Origin: Myxococcales bacterium
Lineage (GTDB): Bacteria > Myxococcota_A > Polyangia > Haliangiales > Haliangiaceae
Assembly (NCBI GenBank): GCA_016707895.1
Contig: JADJGV010000038.1
Coordinates: forward strand, 1 to 64,000
Direction of reading: 5' to 3'
DNA length: 64,000 bases
A model generated the notes under the pieces. It ran no database searches, was not told the origin of the DNA, and worked only from the letters and a program-made list of their open reading frames with translations. This document shows, one piece after another, positions 48,156 through 54,647 of this stretch. The position numbers and the translations under genes were made by a program. The first letter of the stretch is position 1, and each line of letters starts with the position of its first letter.

Positions 48156-48683
48156 TCACGGGACGCAGAACCAGAACGTGATCGCGTCGAGCTCGACGGT
48201 CGGCGCCGCCGCGTCGGCGACCGCGACGCGGATCGACCACAGCCCGGGCATCCACAGGTTGACCGGCGCGACGTGGTAGCGGCCGTCGGCGCCGGCCGCG
48301 GTCACGTGGGCGACGACGGCGGTGCCGTGCCCGTGGTCGGGCATGAACGGCGTGATCCGCAGGGCCAGATCGTCGCGCGCGACCGCCGCGGCGTCGGTGA
48401 GGCGCAGGTCCCAGGCGCTGTTGCCGCGCGGCGGCGGCCCCGGCACCGACGCCAGCAGCGCGGCGGTGAAGCCGGCGGCGCCGGTGCGGGTCATGCCGGG
48501 CTGGTAGGTGTCGGCGCGGGTCTCGCGATCGCAGACGCTGGGCGCGTCGACGGCCGCGTCGATCGGGGCGTCGGGCGGGGCGTCGACGGCGGCGTCGACG
48601 GCGGCGTCGAGCGCCGGAGGGGCGGCGTGGTCGTCGCACGCGACGACGCCCGCGAGGGCCAGGGCCAGGAGGGCGCAGCGCAC
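48156..48683 (-). CDS. YtkA/FixH-like domain lipoprotein
   Basis: A 175-residue lipoprotein. The lipobox (GVVAC) is followed by a long Asp/Ala/Pro tether (ALDAAVDAAVDAPPDAPIDA) and then a beta-sandwich like YtkA/FixH domains: LRITPFMPDHGHGTAVVAHV, YHVAPVNLWMPGLWSIRVAV. The PDHGHG motif with a preceding Met offers His/Met ligands of the type that bind copper in such domains. The GTG at 48683 gives the signal peptide, and TACGAT lies exactly six bases upstream. It is convergent with regA and divergent from DUF692. It is a plausible metal chaperone of the adjacent redox genes. Confidence 0.78.
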   Translation of the reverse strand: MRCALLALALAGVVACDDHAAPPALDAAVDAAVDAPPDAPIDAAVDAPSVCDRETRADTYQPGMTRTGAAGFTAALLASVPGPPPRGNSAWDLRLTDAAAVARDDLALRITPFMPDHGHGTAVVAHVTAAGADGRYHVAPVNLWMPGLWSIRVAVADAAAPTVELDAITFWFCVP

Positions 48684-48689
48684 CGCCGC

Positions 48690-48695
48690 ATCGTA
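48690..48695 (-). promoter_or_regulatory. -10-like TACGAT before YtkA-like gene
   Basis: On the minus strand TACGAT ends six bases before the GTG at 48683, with no ribosome site. Confidence 0.5.
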
Positions 48696-48796
48696 CGGGG
48701 AGCGCGGCCGCCGCGAGCGCCGAGCCGCCGGGTGCGAAAATTCCACGCACCTCGCGGGCTCCGCGGCGGGGGGCGAGCCGCGGTAGGTCATGGCGC

Positions 48797-49666
48797 GTGT
48801 TCGCCACCCCCGCGCCTCCCGCCAGCCCCGCGCGCGCGCCGCGCCAGGACGGCGTCGGCGTCGGGCTGCGGCCGGCCCACTACCGCGAGCTGGCCGAGAT
48901 CGAGGTCGGCCCCGACTACCTCGAGATCATCACCGAGAACTTCCTGGGACCGGCGCCAGCGCCGCGGCGGCACCTGGCCCGCCTCGCCGCGCGCTACCCG
49001 ATCGTGCTGCACGGGGTGTCGCTGAACCTGCTCGGCCACGAGCCCCTCGACGAGGCGTACCTCGATCAGGTGGCCCGGCTCGCGGACGACGTCGACGCCG
49101 CGTTCGTCTCCGATCACCTGTGCTGGACCGGCGCGCACGGCGTCAGCCACCACGACCTGCTGCCGACGCCCCACACCGAGGCGCTGGTCGACTTCGCCGC
49201 GACCCGGGCGGCCTACGTGCAGCGCCGGCTGGGGCGGCGGTTCGCGCTCGAGAACCTGTCGAGCTACGTCACCTTCGCGGCCTCGACCATGGACGAGGCG
49301 ACGTTCTACCGTCGGGTGGTCGACGCCGCGGGCTGCGGCTTCATGCTCGACGTCAACAACGTCTACGTGTCGAGCCAGAACCACGGGTTCGATCCCCACG
49401 GGTACCTGGCCGCGCTCGACCTCGGGCGCGTGGTGCAGGTCCACCTCGCCGGCCACACCCGCCAGCCCGACGGCCTGATCATCGACACCCACGATCAGCC
49501 GATCTGCGACGATGTGTGGGCGCTGTACGCGGCGGCGTGGCGCCGGGGCGGGCCGTTCCCGACGCTGATCGAGTGGGACGCGCGGATCCCACCGCTGGCG
49601 GTGGTGATGGCCGAGGCGGCCCGCGCCCGCACCGTCCAGGGGGCCGTGGCCGAGGCGGCGCCGTGA
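48797..49666 (+). CDS. DUF692 (MbnB/TglH/BufB-type) multinuclear iron enzyme
   Basis: A 289-residue TIM-barrel protein of DUF692, the family that modifies Cys in peptides using two or three iron ions (MbnB in methanobactin, TglH, and BufB in bufferins). Candidate metal ligands are His72 (LHGVSLN), His107 (SDHLCW), Glu152 (LENLSSY), Asp185 (LDVNNVYV), His196, His216 (QVHLAGH), His232 (DTHDQP) and Glu259 (LIEWD); the assignment to each site is by position only. The start is a GTG, with TAGGTC seven bases upstream. It overlaps the DUF2063 gene by four bases, the usual enzyme-partner pair. A nearby Cys-rich lipoprotein is the likely substrate. Confidence 0.92.
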   Translation: MFATPAPPASPARAPRQDGVGVGLRPAHYRELAEIEVGPDYLEIITENFLGPAPAPRRHLARLAARYPIVLHGVSLNLLGHEPLDEAYLDQVARLADDVDAAFVSDHLCWTGAHGVSHHDLLPTPHTEALVDFAATRAAYVQRRLGRRFALENLSSYVTFAASTMDEATFYRRVVDAAGCGFMLDVNNVYVSSQNHGFDPHGYLAALDLGRVVQVHLAGHTRQPDGLIIDTHDQPICDDVWALYAAAWRRGGPFPTLIEWDARIPPLAVVMAEAARARTVQGAVAEAAP

Positions 49667-50505
49667 CCGACGAGCTGGCGACCTGGCAACGGGCGTTCGG
49701 CGCGGTGCTGCGCGCGCCGCTGGCGCGCCGCGCCGGGACGCTGACGCCGCCGCGCGACGCCTACCCGGCCGCGATCGTGACCGCGCTCGGCGGTGATCGC
49801 CGCGGGCTCGCGGCGTACCACGTGCAGTACTGGTGCCGGCTGTTCGAGGCGCTGCAGCACGAGTTCCCGCTCACCTGCGCGCTGGTTGGCGCGTGGACGT
49901 TCAACCAGCTCGCCGAGGGGTTCCTGGCCGCGACGCCGCCGCGCGGCCACGATCTGGCGCGGGTCGCCGACGGCTTCGACGCCTGGCTGAAGGCGACGCT
50001 GCCGATCGACGGCGTCGCGTTGCCGGCCGGCGACGCCCGGCCGCGCGCGGCGCTGCTCGAGGCGGCCACGATCGATCAGGCGTTCCGCGCGGTCTTCGCC
50101 CAACCGCCGCCGCCGCCGCCGCGGCTGTCGCGCGCCGGGCTGGCGCGCGCGCGCCTGGTGCGGTCACCGGCCGCGGTCGTGGTCGTCGAGCGCTGGCCGC
50201 TGGTGGCGCTGCGGCACGGGCAGCGCCACGCGCCCGAGGCCGCCGTAGGGTTGCCGCCGCCGCACCCCGCCGGCCCGCAGGCGTGGGTGATCGCCGCGGT
50301 CGCCGACGGCCAGCGCGTGTCGCCGCTGAGCCCCCTCGAGGCGGCGCTCGTCGATCGCCTGACCGCGCTGCCGGTGGCGGCGGCGCTGGCCGAGGTCGAG
50401 CGCGCGCACCCCGCCGATGCCCCCGCCGCGCTGGCCGCGGCCGTGCACGCCGCGCTGGCGCGCACCGTCGAGCTCGGCCTCTGGACCGGCGCCGCGCCGG
50501 GATGA
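49663..50505 (+). CDS. DUF2063 (MbnC/BufC-like) partner protein
   Basis: A 280-residue partner of the DUF692 enzyme. The N-terminal DUF2063 domain is recognisable by the helices AAYHVQYWCRLFEALQHEFPLTCALVGAWTFNQLAEGFL and the GFDAWL end. The C-terminal half has a beta-rich domain after a Pro run. In methanobactin and bufferin clusters, such proteins bind the precursor peptide and present it to the DUF692 enzyme. The GTG start overlaps the stop of the previous gene, so the two are made together. Substrate recognition residues cannot be told here. Confidence 0.88.
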   Translation: MTDELATWQRAFGAVLRAPLARRAGTLTPPRDAYPAAIVTALGGDRRGLAAYHVQYWCRLFEALQHEFPLTCALVGAWTFNQLAEGFLAATPPRGHDLARVADGFDAWLKATLPIDGVALPAGDARPRAALLEAATIDQAFRAVFAQPPPPPPRLSRAGLARARLVRSPAAVVVVERWPLVALRHGQRHAPEAAVGLPPPHPAGPQAWVIAAVADGQRVSPLSPLEAALVDRLTALPVAAALAEVERAHPADAPAALAAAVHAALARTVELGLWTGAAPG

Positions 50506-50545
50506 TTTCGCGTCACTCTCCCTCGATCGCCCTGGAGCCCATCGC

Positions 50546-51301
50546 ATGACCGACGACTCGCACGCCTTCCCCTCGCTCGGCCTCCTCACCGCGGCCCTGG
50601 CCGGCCTGACCGGCCTCGCCGCCTGCGACTCCGACACCCACAGCCACGGCGTCGACGCGCGCGTCGACGCCGCGGTGGTCGACGTCGACGCTGGCCCGAT
50701 CGACGCCGCGCCGGCGCCGGACGCCAACCCGATCACCAGCGAGGTCAAGGGCAACCGCACCTTCGCCGACGTCGAGGCCGAGTGCGACACGTTGCACGGC
50801 TACACCCAGGTCACCGCCGCGTGCTCGGGCAACAACAGCTGCGCCGGCTTCTCGTATGGCGACTGGGACCCAGGCCTCACGACGTACCACACCTGCGCGG
50901 GGCTCAACGGCTGCAACGGCATCTCGTGCGTGGTGCTGCCCGCCGACAGCGGCAAGACCGGGCAGCAGATCTACGAGGAGGATCTGCCCGAGACCGGCCC
51001 GCGGTCGTGCATCAACTGCCACGCCGAGTGGAGCGCCACCGGCCCCGACATGACCAAGTTCAAGCTGTGGCTGCCGCCGGGCTCGACGCGGACCGCCACC
51101 AACTGGCTCGACACGACGGCCAAGACCCAGGCGCGGATCGTCGCCTTCGGCAGCACCGGCCGGCTCGCCGACGGCTCGGCCTTCGCGCACATGCGCGCCT
51201 ACCACAAGCTGTACTCGCGCGCCGAGATCGAGCGCGCGGTCGACTACGTCCGCACCCAGCTCACGGTGGTCCCGGCGACCATCAAGGAGCGTGATCCGTG
51301 A
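50546..51301 (+). CDS. Lipoprotein with two CxGxNxCxG motifs and a CxxCH haem site (candidate modified substrate)
   Basis: A 251-residue lipoprotein 41 bases after DUF2063 with its own GGAG site. Order: signal and lipobox LAAC (Cys27), Asp/Ala tether (31-62), then two Cys motifs of form CxGxNxCxG at 93-101 (CSGNNSCAG) and 117-125 (CAGLNGCNG, then ISC128), with Cys80 before them. The haem-binding CINCH follows at 155-159 (Cys155, Cys158, His159), and a helical c-type cytochrome-like end holds His/Met candidates for the second axial ligand. Short secreted Cys-repeat proteins are the usual substrates of DUF692/DUF2063 pairs, so this may be modified on the Cys motifs and also carry haem. The fusion is unusual. 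The modification is inference. Confidence 0.78.
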   Translation: MTDDSHAFPSLGLLTAALAGLTGLAACDSDTHSHGVDARVDAAVVDVDAGPIDAAPAPDANPITSEVKGNRTFADVEAECDTLHGYTQVTAACSGNNSCAGFSYGDWDPGLTTYHTCAGLNGCNGISCVVLPADSGKTGQQIYEEDLPETGPRSCINCHAEWSATGPDMTKFKLWLPPGSTRTATNWLDTTAKTQARIVAFGSTGRLADGSAFAHMRAYHKLYSRAEIERAVDYVRTQLTVVPATIKERDP

Positions 51302-51325
51302 TCGGCGCCGCGCGGCGCTGACCGC

Positions 51326-51538
51326 TCAGTTGCAGCCGCAGCCGCCGGCCTTGGCCTCGCCGCCGCCGCTCGAGCCCTCGCGGTAGCTGCGGGCGTGCGA
51401 CTCGCCGCCGCGGAGCTCGGCGTCGGCGCCGATCACCATGTCGGGGCGGGCCAGCGTCTGGCGCTGGTGCGGCTTGACCCGCATGCAGCCGGTGGCGAGC
51501 GCGGTGAGGAGGACGACGGCGAGCGCGGTGCGGACCAC
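51326..51538 (-). CDS. DUF4266 small lipoprotein
   Basis: A 70-residue lipoprotein of the DUF4266 family: lipobox LATGC (Cys18), then the family segment QRQTLARPDMVI and the signature C-terminus GGCGCN. This family normally sits beside DUF3570 and thioredoxin or ApbE genes. Here it lies on the minus strand downstream of the CINCH lipoprotein and 1.3 kb from the DUF3570 gene, which is also on the minus strand. The two C-terminal Cys could bind metal or form a disulfide. The start GTG has TAGCTT six bases upstream. Confidence 0.85.
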   Translation of the reverse strand: MVRTALAVVLLTALATGCMRVKPHQRQTLARPDMVIGADAELRGGESHARSYREGSSGGGEAKAGGCGCN

Positions 51539-51544
51539 GCGAGG

Positions 51545-51550
51545 AAGCTA
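51545..51550 (-). promoter_or_regulatory. -10-like TAGCTT before DUF4266 gene
   Basis: On the minus strand TAGCTT ends six bases before the GTG at 51538, which fits leaderless transcription. Confidence 0.45.
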
Positions 51551-51619
51551 CACGATCGCAGCGGTTGTGAGCGGAAATCGATGCACACCGGCGCTGACAG
51601 GCGCATAGTCCCGCCGCCG

Positions 51620-52090
51620 ATGAAGTCGTATACATCATCGTTCGTGCTCGGCGCGGTGTGCGCCCTCGGCGCCGCACCCGCCTGTGATCTCGGCGAGGAC
51701 ATCGTCGAGGTTCCGGAGGCCGACCCGATCGTCTTCCGCGATCAGGTCTACCCGATCCTGCTGAGCGACTGCGGGTTCACCGGGTGCCACGGCAACCCCG
51801 ATCGCTTCTTCGCGGTGTTCGGCACCGCCCGGGCCCGCCTCGATCCCGCGACCGACCTCGACGCGCCGGTGACCCCCGAGGAGCTGGCCGTCAGCTACAC
51901 CCGCGCGCGCTCGATGCTGATCAGCCCCGACGGCGTCCAGCGGGCGCCGCTCTTGCGCAAGCCGCTCGCGCTCGACGACGGCGGCGTCGGCCACAAGGGC
52001 TCCGACCCGTGGGGCCAGGCGCTGTACCGGTCGAAGGACGATCCGCGGTTCCAGATCCTGGCGGCGTGGGCGCTCGGGGGGAGCCAGTGA
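51620..52090 (+). CDS. Lipoprotein with CX4CH haem-like motif
   Basis: A 156-residue lipoprotein (lipobox GAAPAC, Cys22). The segment FRDQVYPILLSDCGFTGCHG is like the start of small c-type cytochrome domains of Planctomycetes and Myxococcota (VYPIL ... CHG). The Cys pair is four residues apart (Cys51, Cys56, His57), so it is CX4CH rather than CxxCH. CX4CH is a known alternative haem attachment site in some multihaem cytochromes. A second ligand may be a Met in SMLISPDG or a later His. The ATG at 51620 is set by the signal peptide. Its stop overlaps the start of the next haem-motif gene. Confidence 0.72.
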   Translation: MKSYTSSFVLGAVCALGAAPACDLGEDIVEVPEADPIVFRDQVYPILLSDCGFTGCHGNPDRFFAVFGTARARLDPATDLDAPVTPEELAVSYTRARSMLISPDGVQRAPLLRKPLALDDGGVGHKGSDPWGQALYRSKDDPRFQILAAWALGGSQ

Positions 52091-52770
52091 AGGCCGCGAT
52101 CGCGCTGGCGCTGATCGCCGCGGCGCCGCCGGCGGCGCACGCCTACTCCGAGCTCGAGCGCTTCGGGGAGCCGGCGGTCGACGGCGGCGGCGGCGGCCGG
52201 TACTTCACCGGGGCGCCCACCGACGGCTACTCGTGCCACGTGTGTCACGACGACGTCGCGGCGCCGCCGGTGACGGTCACCGGGCTGCCCGATCACGTCG
52301 AGCCCGGCGCCACCTACGATCTGACGCTGGCCTGGCCCGAGGACGGGCGCAAGTACGCGCTCGCGCTCGAGCTGGTCGACGCCGACGGCAACCCGCCGGC
52401 CACCGCGCTGCCAGCGCTGGCCGATCAGCCGCCCGAGATGCGGTGCGCCGGCGATCGCACCGGCGCCAGCGCCGCGCAGATCGTCAGCGTCGGCGCGCGG
52501 CGGATCGTCTACGTCGAGCCGTGCGGGGCGCACCAGGTCACCGTGCGCTTCACGCCGCCGTCGGACGAGGACCTGTTCATCGGCGCCGGCGTGGTCGCCG
52601 CCGACGGGTTCGAGACCTCCGACGGCGACGGCACGTTCGAGCTGCGCCGCAAGCTGACCTCCAGCGTGACCAGCACCACCGGCTGTGCAATTAACGGACA
52701 GCCGAGCTCAGGGCTGGCGCTGGCGCTGGCCGTCCTCGGATTGACGTTGTTCCGCAAACGACGCGATTAG
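52087..52770 (+). CDS. Secreted protein with CHVCH motif and MYXO-CTERM-like tail
   Basis: A 227-residue secreted protein: signal peptide (IALALIAAAPPAAHA), a Gly-rich linker, a single haem-type motif Cys50-His-Val-Cys53-His54 (YSCHVCHDD), and a beta-sandwich of about 120 residues. The end has a Cys (TTGCAIN), one hydrophobic helix (GLALALAVLGLTLF) and an Arg/Lys run (RKRRD), the layout of the MYXO-CTERM sorting tail. That tail targets proteins to the myxobacterial surface. It overlaps the previous lipoprotein gene by four bases. Haem attachment at the CHVCH is likely but not certain with only one motif. Confidence 0.78.
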   Translation: MKAAIALALIAAAPPAAHAYSELERFGEPAVDGGGGGRYFTGAPTDGYSCHVCHDDVAAPPVTVTGLPDHVEPGATYDLTLAWPEDGRKYALALELVDADGNPPATALPALADQPPEMRCAGDRTGASAAQIVSVGARRIVYVEPCGAHQVTVRFTPPSDEDLFIGAGVVAADGFETSDGDGTFELRRKLTSSVTSTTGCAINGQPSSGLALALAVLGLTLFRKRRD

Positions 52771-52796
52771 GCCGCTTCGCGGGACAATCGCTGCTT

Positions 52797-52818
52797 CGCT
52801 GATCAAGCTTGATCAGCG
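52797..52818. terminator. 22-base perfect palindrome between convergent genes
   Basis: CGCTGATCA, AGCT and TGATCAGCG form a perfect palindrome of 22 bases: nine-pair stem with four-base loop in either strand. It lies between the stops of the plus-strand MYXO-CTERM-like protein gene and the minus-strand DUF3570 gene, so it fits a bidirectional terminator. Confidence 0.6.
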
Positions 52819-52833
52819 CGCTTCAGGCCTGCT

Positions 52834-53940
52834 TCAGAAGTCGAGGCCGACCAGCGACGTCGCCTCGACCGCGTTGACCGCCTCGAGGCCGACGTAGGCC
52901 TGGTAGACGAGCTGCGACAGGCTGGCGCGGAACCCGACGTCGAGGTGGCGCTCGTCGTCGTCGAACGCGAAGACGTGGTCGAGGGCCACGCCGAACTCGT
53001 TGCCGTAGAACGCCGACAGCTTGCGGTCGCGGGTCAGGTAGCCGTCGGCGTCGTCGAAGTTGAAGTAGCGCGGGCGATAGAACGACGCCTCGCCCTGGCT
53101 GTAGAAGCGGTAGTGGAACGTGACGGTCGTGGCCTCGCCCGGCAGCCACGACAGCACCGGCTCGACGGTGTGCGAGCGCACGCCCCAGGTGTCGAGGTAG
53201 TAGCGGTAGTCGAGGCCGATCGAGGCGTGCTCGCCCATCGCGCGCCGGAGGCGCGCCGAGGCTGCGTTGCGGACCCGGAGATCAGGGACGTTCTCAGGGA
53301 CGCAGAACGGCGCGCCGTGGCCGCAGGTGCCGTCGGCGCCGACCGCGACCCAGCGGTACGGGCTGGCCTGGTACCCGTCGAGGACCATCGACTCCAGCGC
53401 GAGGTCGATCACGGTGCGGCGGTCGATGATCTGTGACAACCCGGCGCGGGCGCCGTACGACAGCATGAGCTGCGCGAACACCGGGTCGCCGGCGCGCCCG
53501 GCGAGGTCGCGGCTGCCCATCACGTTGAACGACAGCGTCGTGTTGTGCTTGGCGTAATCTCGGCTGGCGCCGAGCACGACGCCGTGAGACTCATAGTCGT
53601 GCTCGTACGAGACGCGATACCGAGTGTTCAGCCGCGTGGTGCCGTTGTCGTAAGCGAGGCCGACCTGGCCCTCGTTGCGCCGCTCGCTGATCGCCTTGGT
53701 GGCGGCGGTGACGACGTCGACCGAGGCGCCGGTCCAGGCGTCGACGGTGTAGCTGGCCGAGAGGTTGGTCTGCTCGGTGGCCTGGCCCGACGCGGACACC
53801 GTCGGCGAGATCACCGTCGTGGCGTCGGAGTCGGTGCGCAGGTAGATCGTGTTGGCGGCCCGCACCTCGCGCTCGCGAGCGGCGGCGCACCCGTCAACGG
53901 CAATGGCGGTGATCAGGAGCGCGGCAGTACGGCGAGCCAC
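52834..53940 (-). CDS. DUF3570 outer-membrane beta-barrel-like protein
   Basis: A 368-residue secreted protein matching DUF3570 (IYLRTDSDATTVISPTVSAS, VDVVTAATKAISERRN, YSYEHD-type segments). It is rich in alternating strands ending in Phe (VGLDF), like an outer membrane barrel. The signal peptide leads to a possible lipobox (VDGC). The family sits in conserved clusters with DUF4266, thioredoxin, ApbE and DUF2271 genes. Here a DUF4266 gene lies downstream on the same strand and a DUF2271 gene is divergent six bases upstream. Base composition is a little lower in GC in parts. The role in these clusters is not established. Confidence 0.85.
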   Translation of the reverse strand: MARRTAALLITAIAVDGCAAAREREVRAANTIYLRTDSDATTVISPTVSASGQATEQTNLSASYTVDAWTGASVDVVTAATKAISERRNEGQVGLAYDNGTTRLNTRYRVSYEHDYESHGVVLGASRDYAKHNTTLSFNVMGSRDLAGRAGDPVFAQLMLSYGARAGLSQIIDRRTVIDLALESMVLDGYQASPYRWVAVGADGTCGHGAPFCVPENVPDLRVRNAASARLRRAMGEHASIGLDYRYYLDTWGVRSHTVEPVLSWLPGEATTVTFHYRFYSQGEASFYRPRYFNFDDADGYLTRDRKLSAFYGNEFGVALDHVFAFDDDERHLDVGFRASLSQLVYQAYVGLEAVNAVEATSLVGLDF

Positions 53941-53946
53941 GCGCGC

Positions 53947-54582
53947 ATGTTCCCCCTCTGGGCCGCGATGTCAATGTGCGCGAGCCTCGCAATCGCTGGC
54001 TGCTACGAGCCCGGCGTCGGCAAGGACGAGCTGGACGACGCGGTGCAAGCGCCGGTCGATCTGTTCTCCGACGGCGGCGGCCCGACGCCGACCGACGGGC
54101 GGCCGGCGATCGACGCGCCCGGCGGCGCGATCGACGCCGCGAGCGGCTGCGACAGCTCGCCGCTGTCGGCGCTGCGCATCGTCGTGCGGACCACGCCGTT
54201 CGGCGGCCGCTACCAGCCCAAGAACATCGGCGCGATCTGGATCGAGACCGCGGCCGGCCAGTACGTGAAGACGGTCAAGCGCTGGGCCAATCGGCGGCTG
54301 CGCTACCTCACGCGCTACGCCGCCGCGTCGGGCGGCGACATCACCGACGCGGTCACCGGCGCGACGCTCACCAGCCACACGACGCACACCGTGACGTGGA
54401 ACCTGACCGATCGCAACCGCTGCGAGGTCCCGGCCGGGCAGTACCGCGTGGTGATGGAGCTGACCGATCAAGACGCCGCCGGCGCCTACGCGACGTTCCC
54501 CTTCACCAAGGGCACGACGCCGGCGACGACCAACCCGACGGCGACCGCGCAGTTCCACGACCTCGTGCTCGACCTGCATTGA
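53947..54582 (+). CDS. DUF2271 protein with ApbE-type flavinylation motif
   Basis: A 211-residue lipoprotein (lipobox AIAGC) with an acidic tether (about residues 38-66) and a DUF2271 domain (VKTVKRWANRR, HTVTWNLTDRN, GQYRVVMELTD). Residues 134-142 read DAVTGATLT. This matches the sequence at which ApbE attaches FMN through a phosphoester to the last Thr (Thr142) in NqrC and related proteins. The gene is divergent from DUF3570, with only six bases between start codons. No apbE gene is in the window, so the enzyme would be encoded elsewhere. ATGs at 53968 and 53974 are alternative starts but shorten the signal peptide. Confidence 0.85.
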   Translation: MFPLWAAMSMCASLAIAGCYEPGVGKDELDDAVQAPVDLFSDGGGPTPTDGRPAIDAPGGAIDAASGCDSSPLSALRIVVRTTPFGGRYQPKNIGAIWIETAAGQYVKTVKRWANRRLRYLTRYAAASGGDITDAVTGATLTSHTTHTVTWNLTDRNRCEVPAGQYRVVMELTDQDAAGAYATFPFTKGTTPATTNPTATAQFHDLVLDLH

Positions 54583-54647
54583 GCGTTTGGTACGACTGAG
54601 GCGACGGCGCTTGCGGTAGGGCGCCGGGTCGGGCAGATTGGCCCGCC

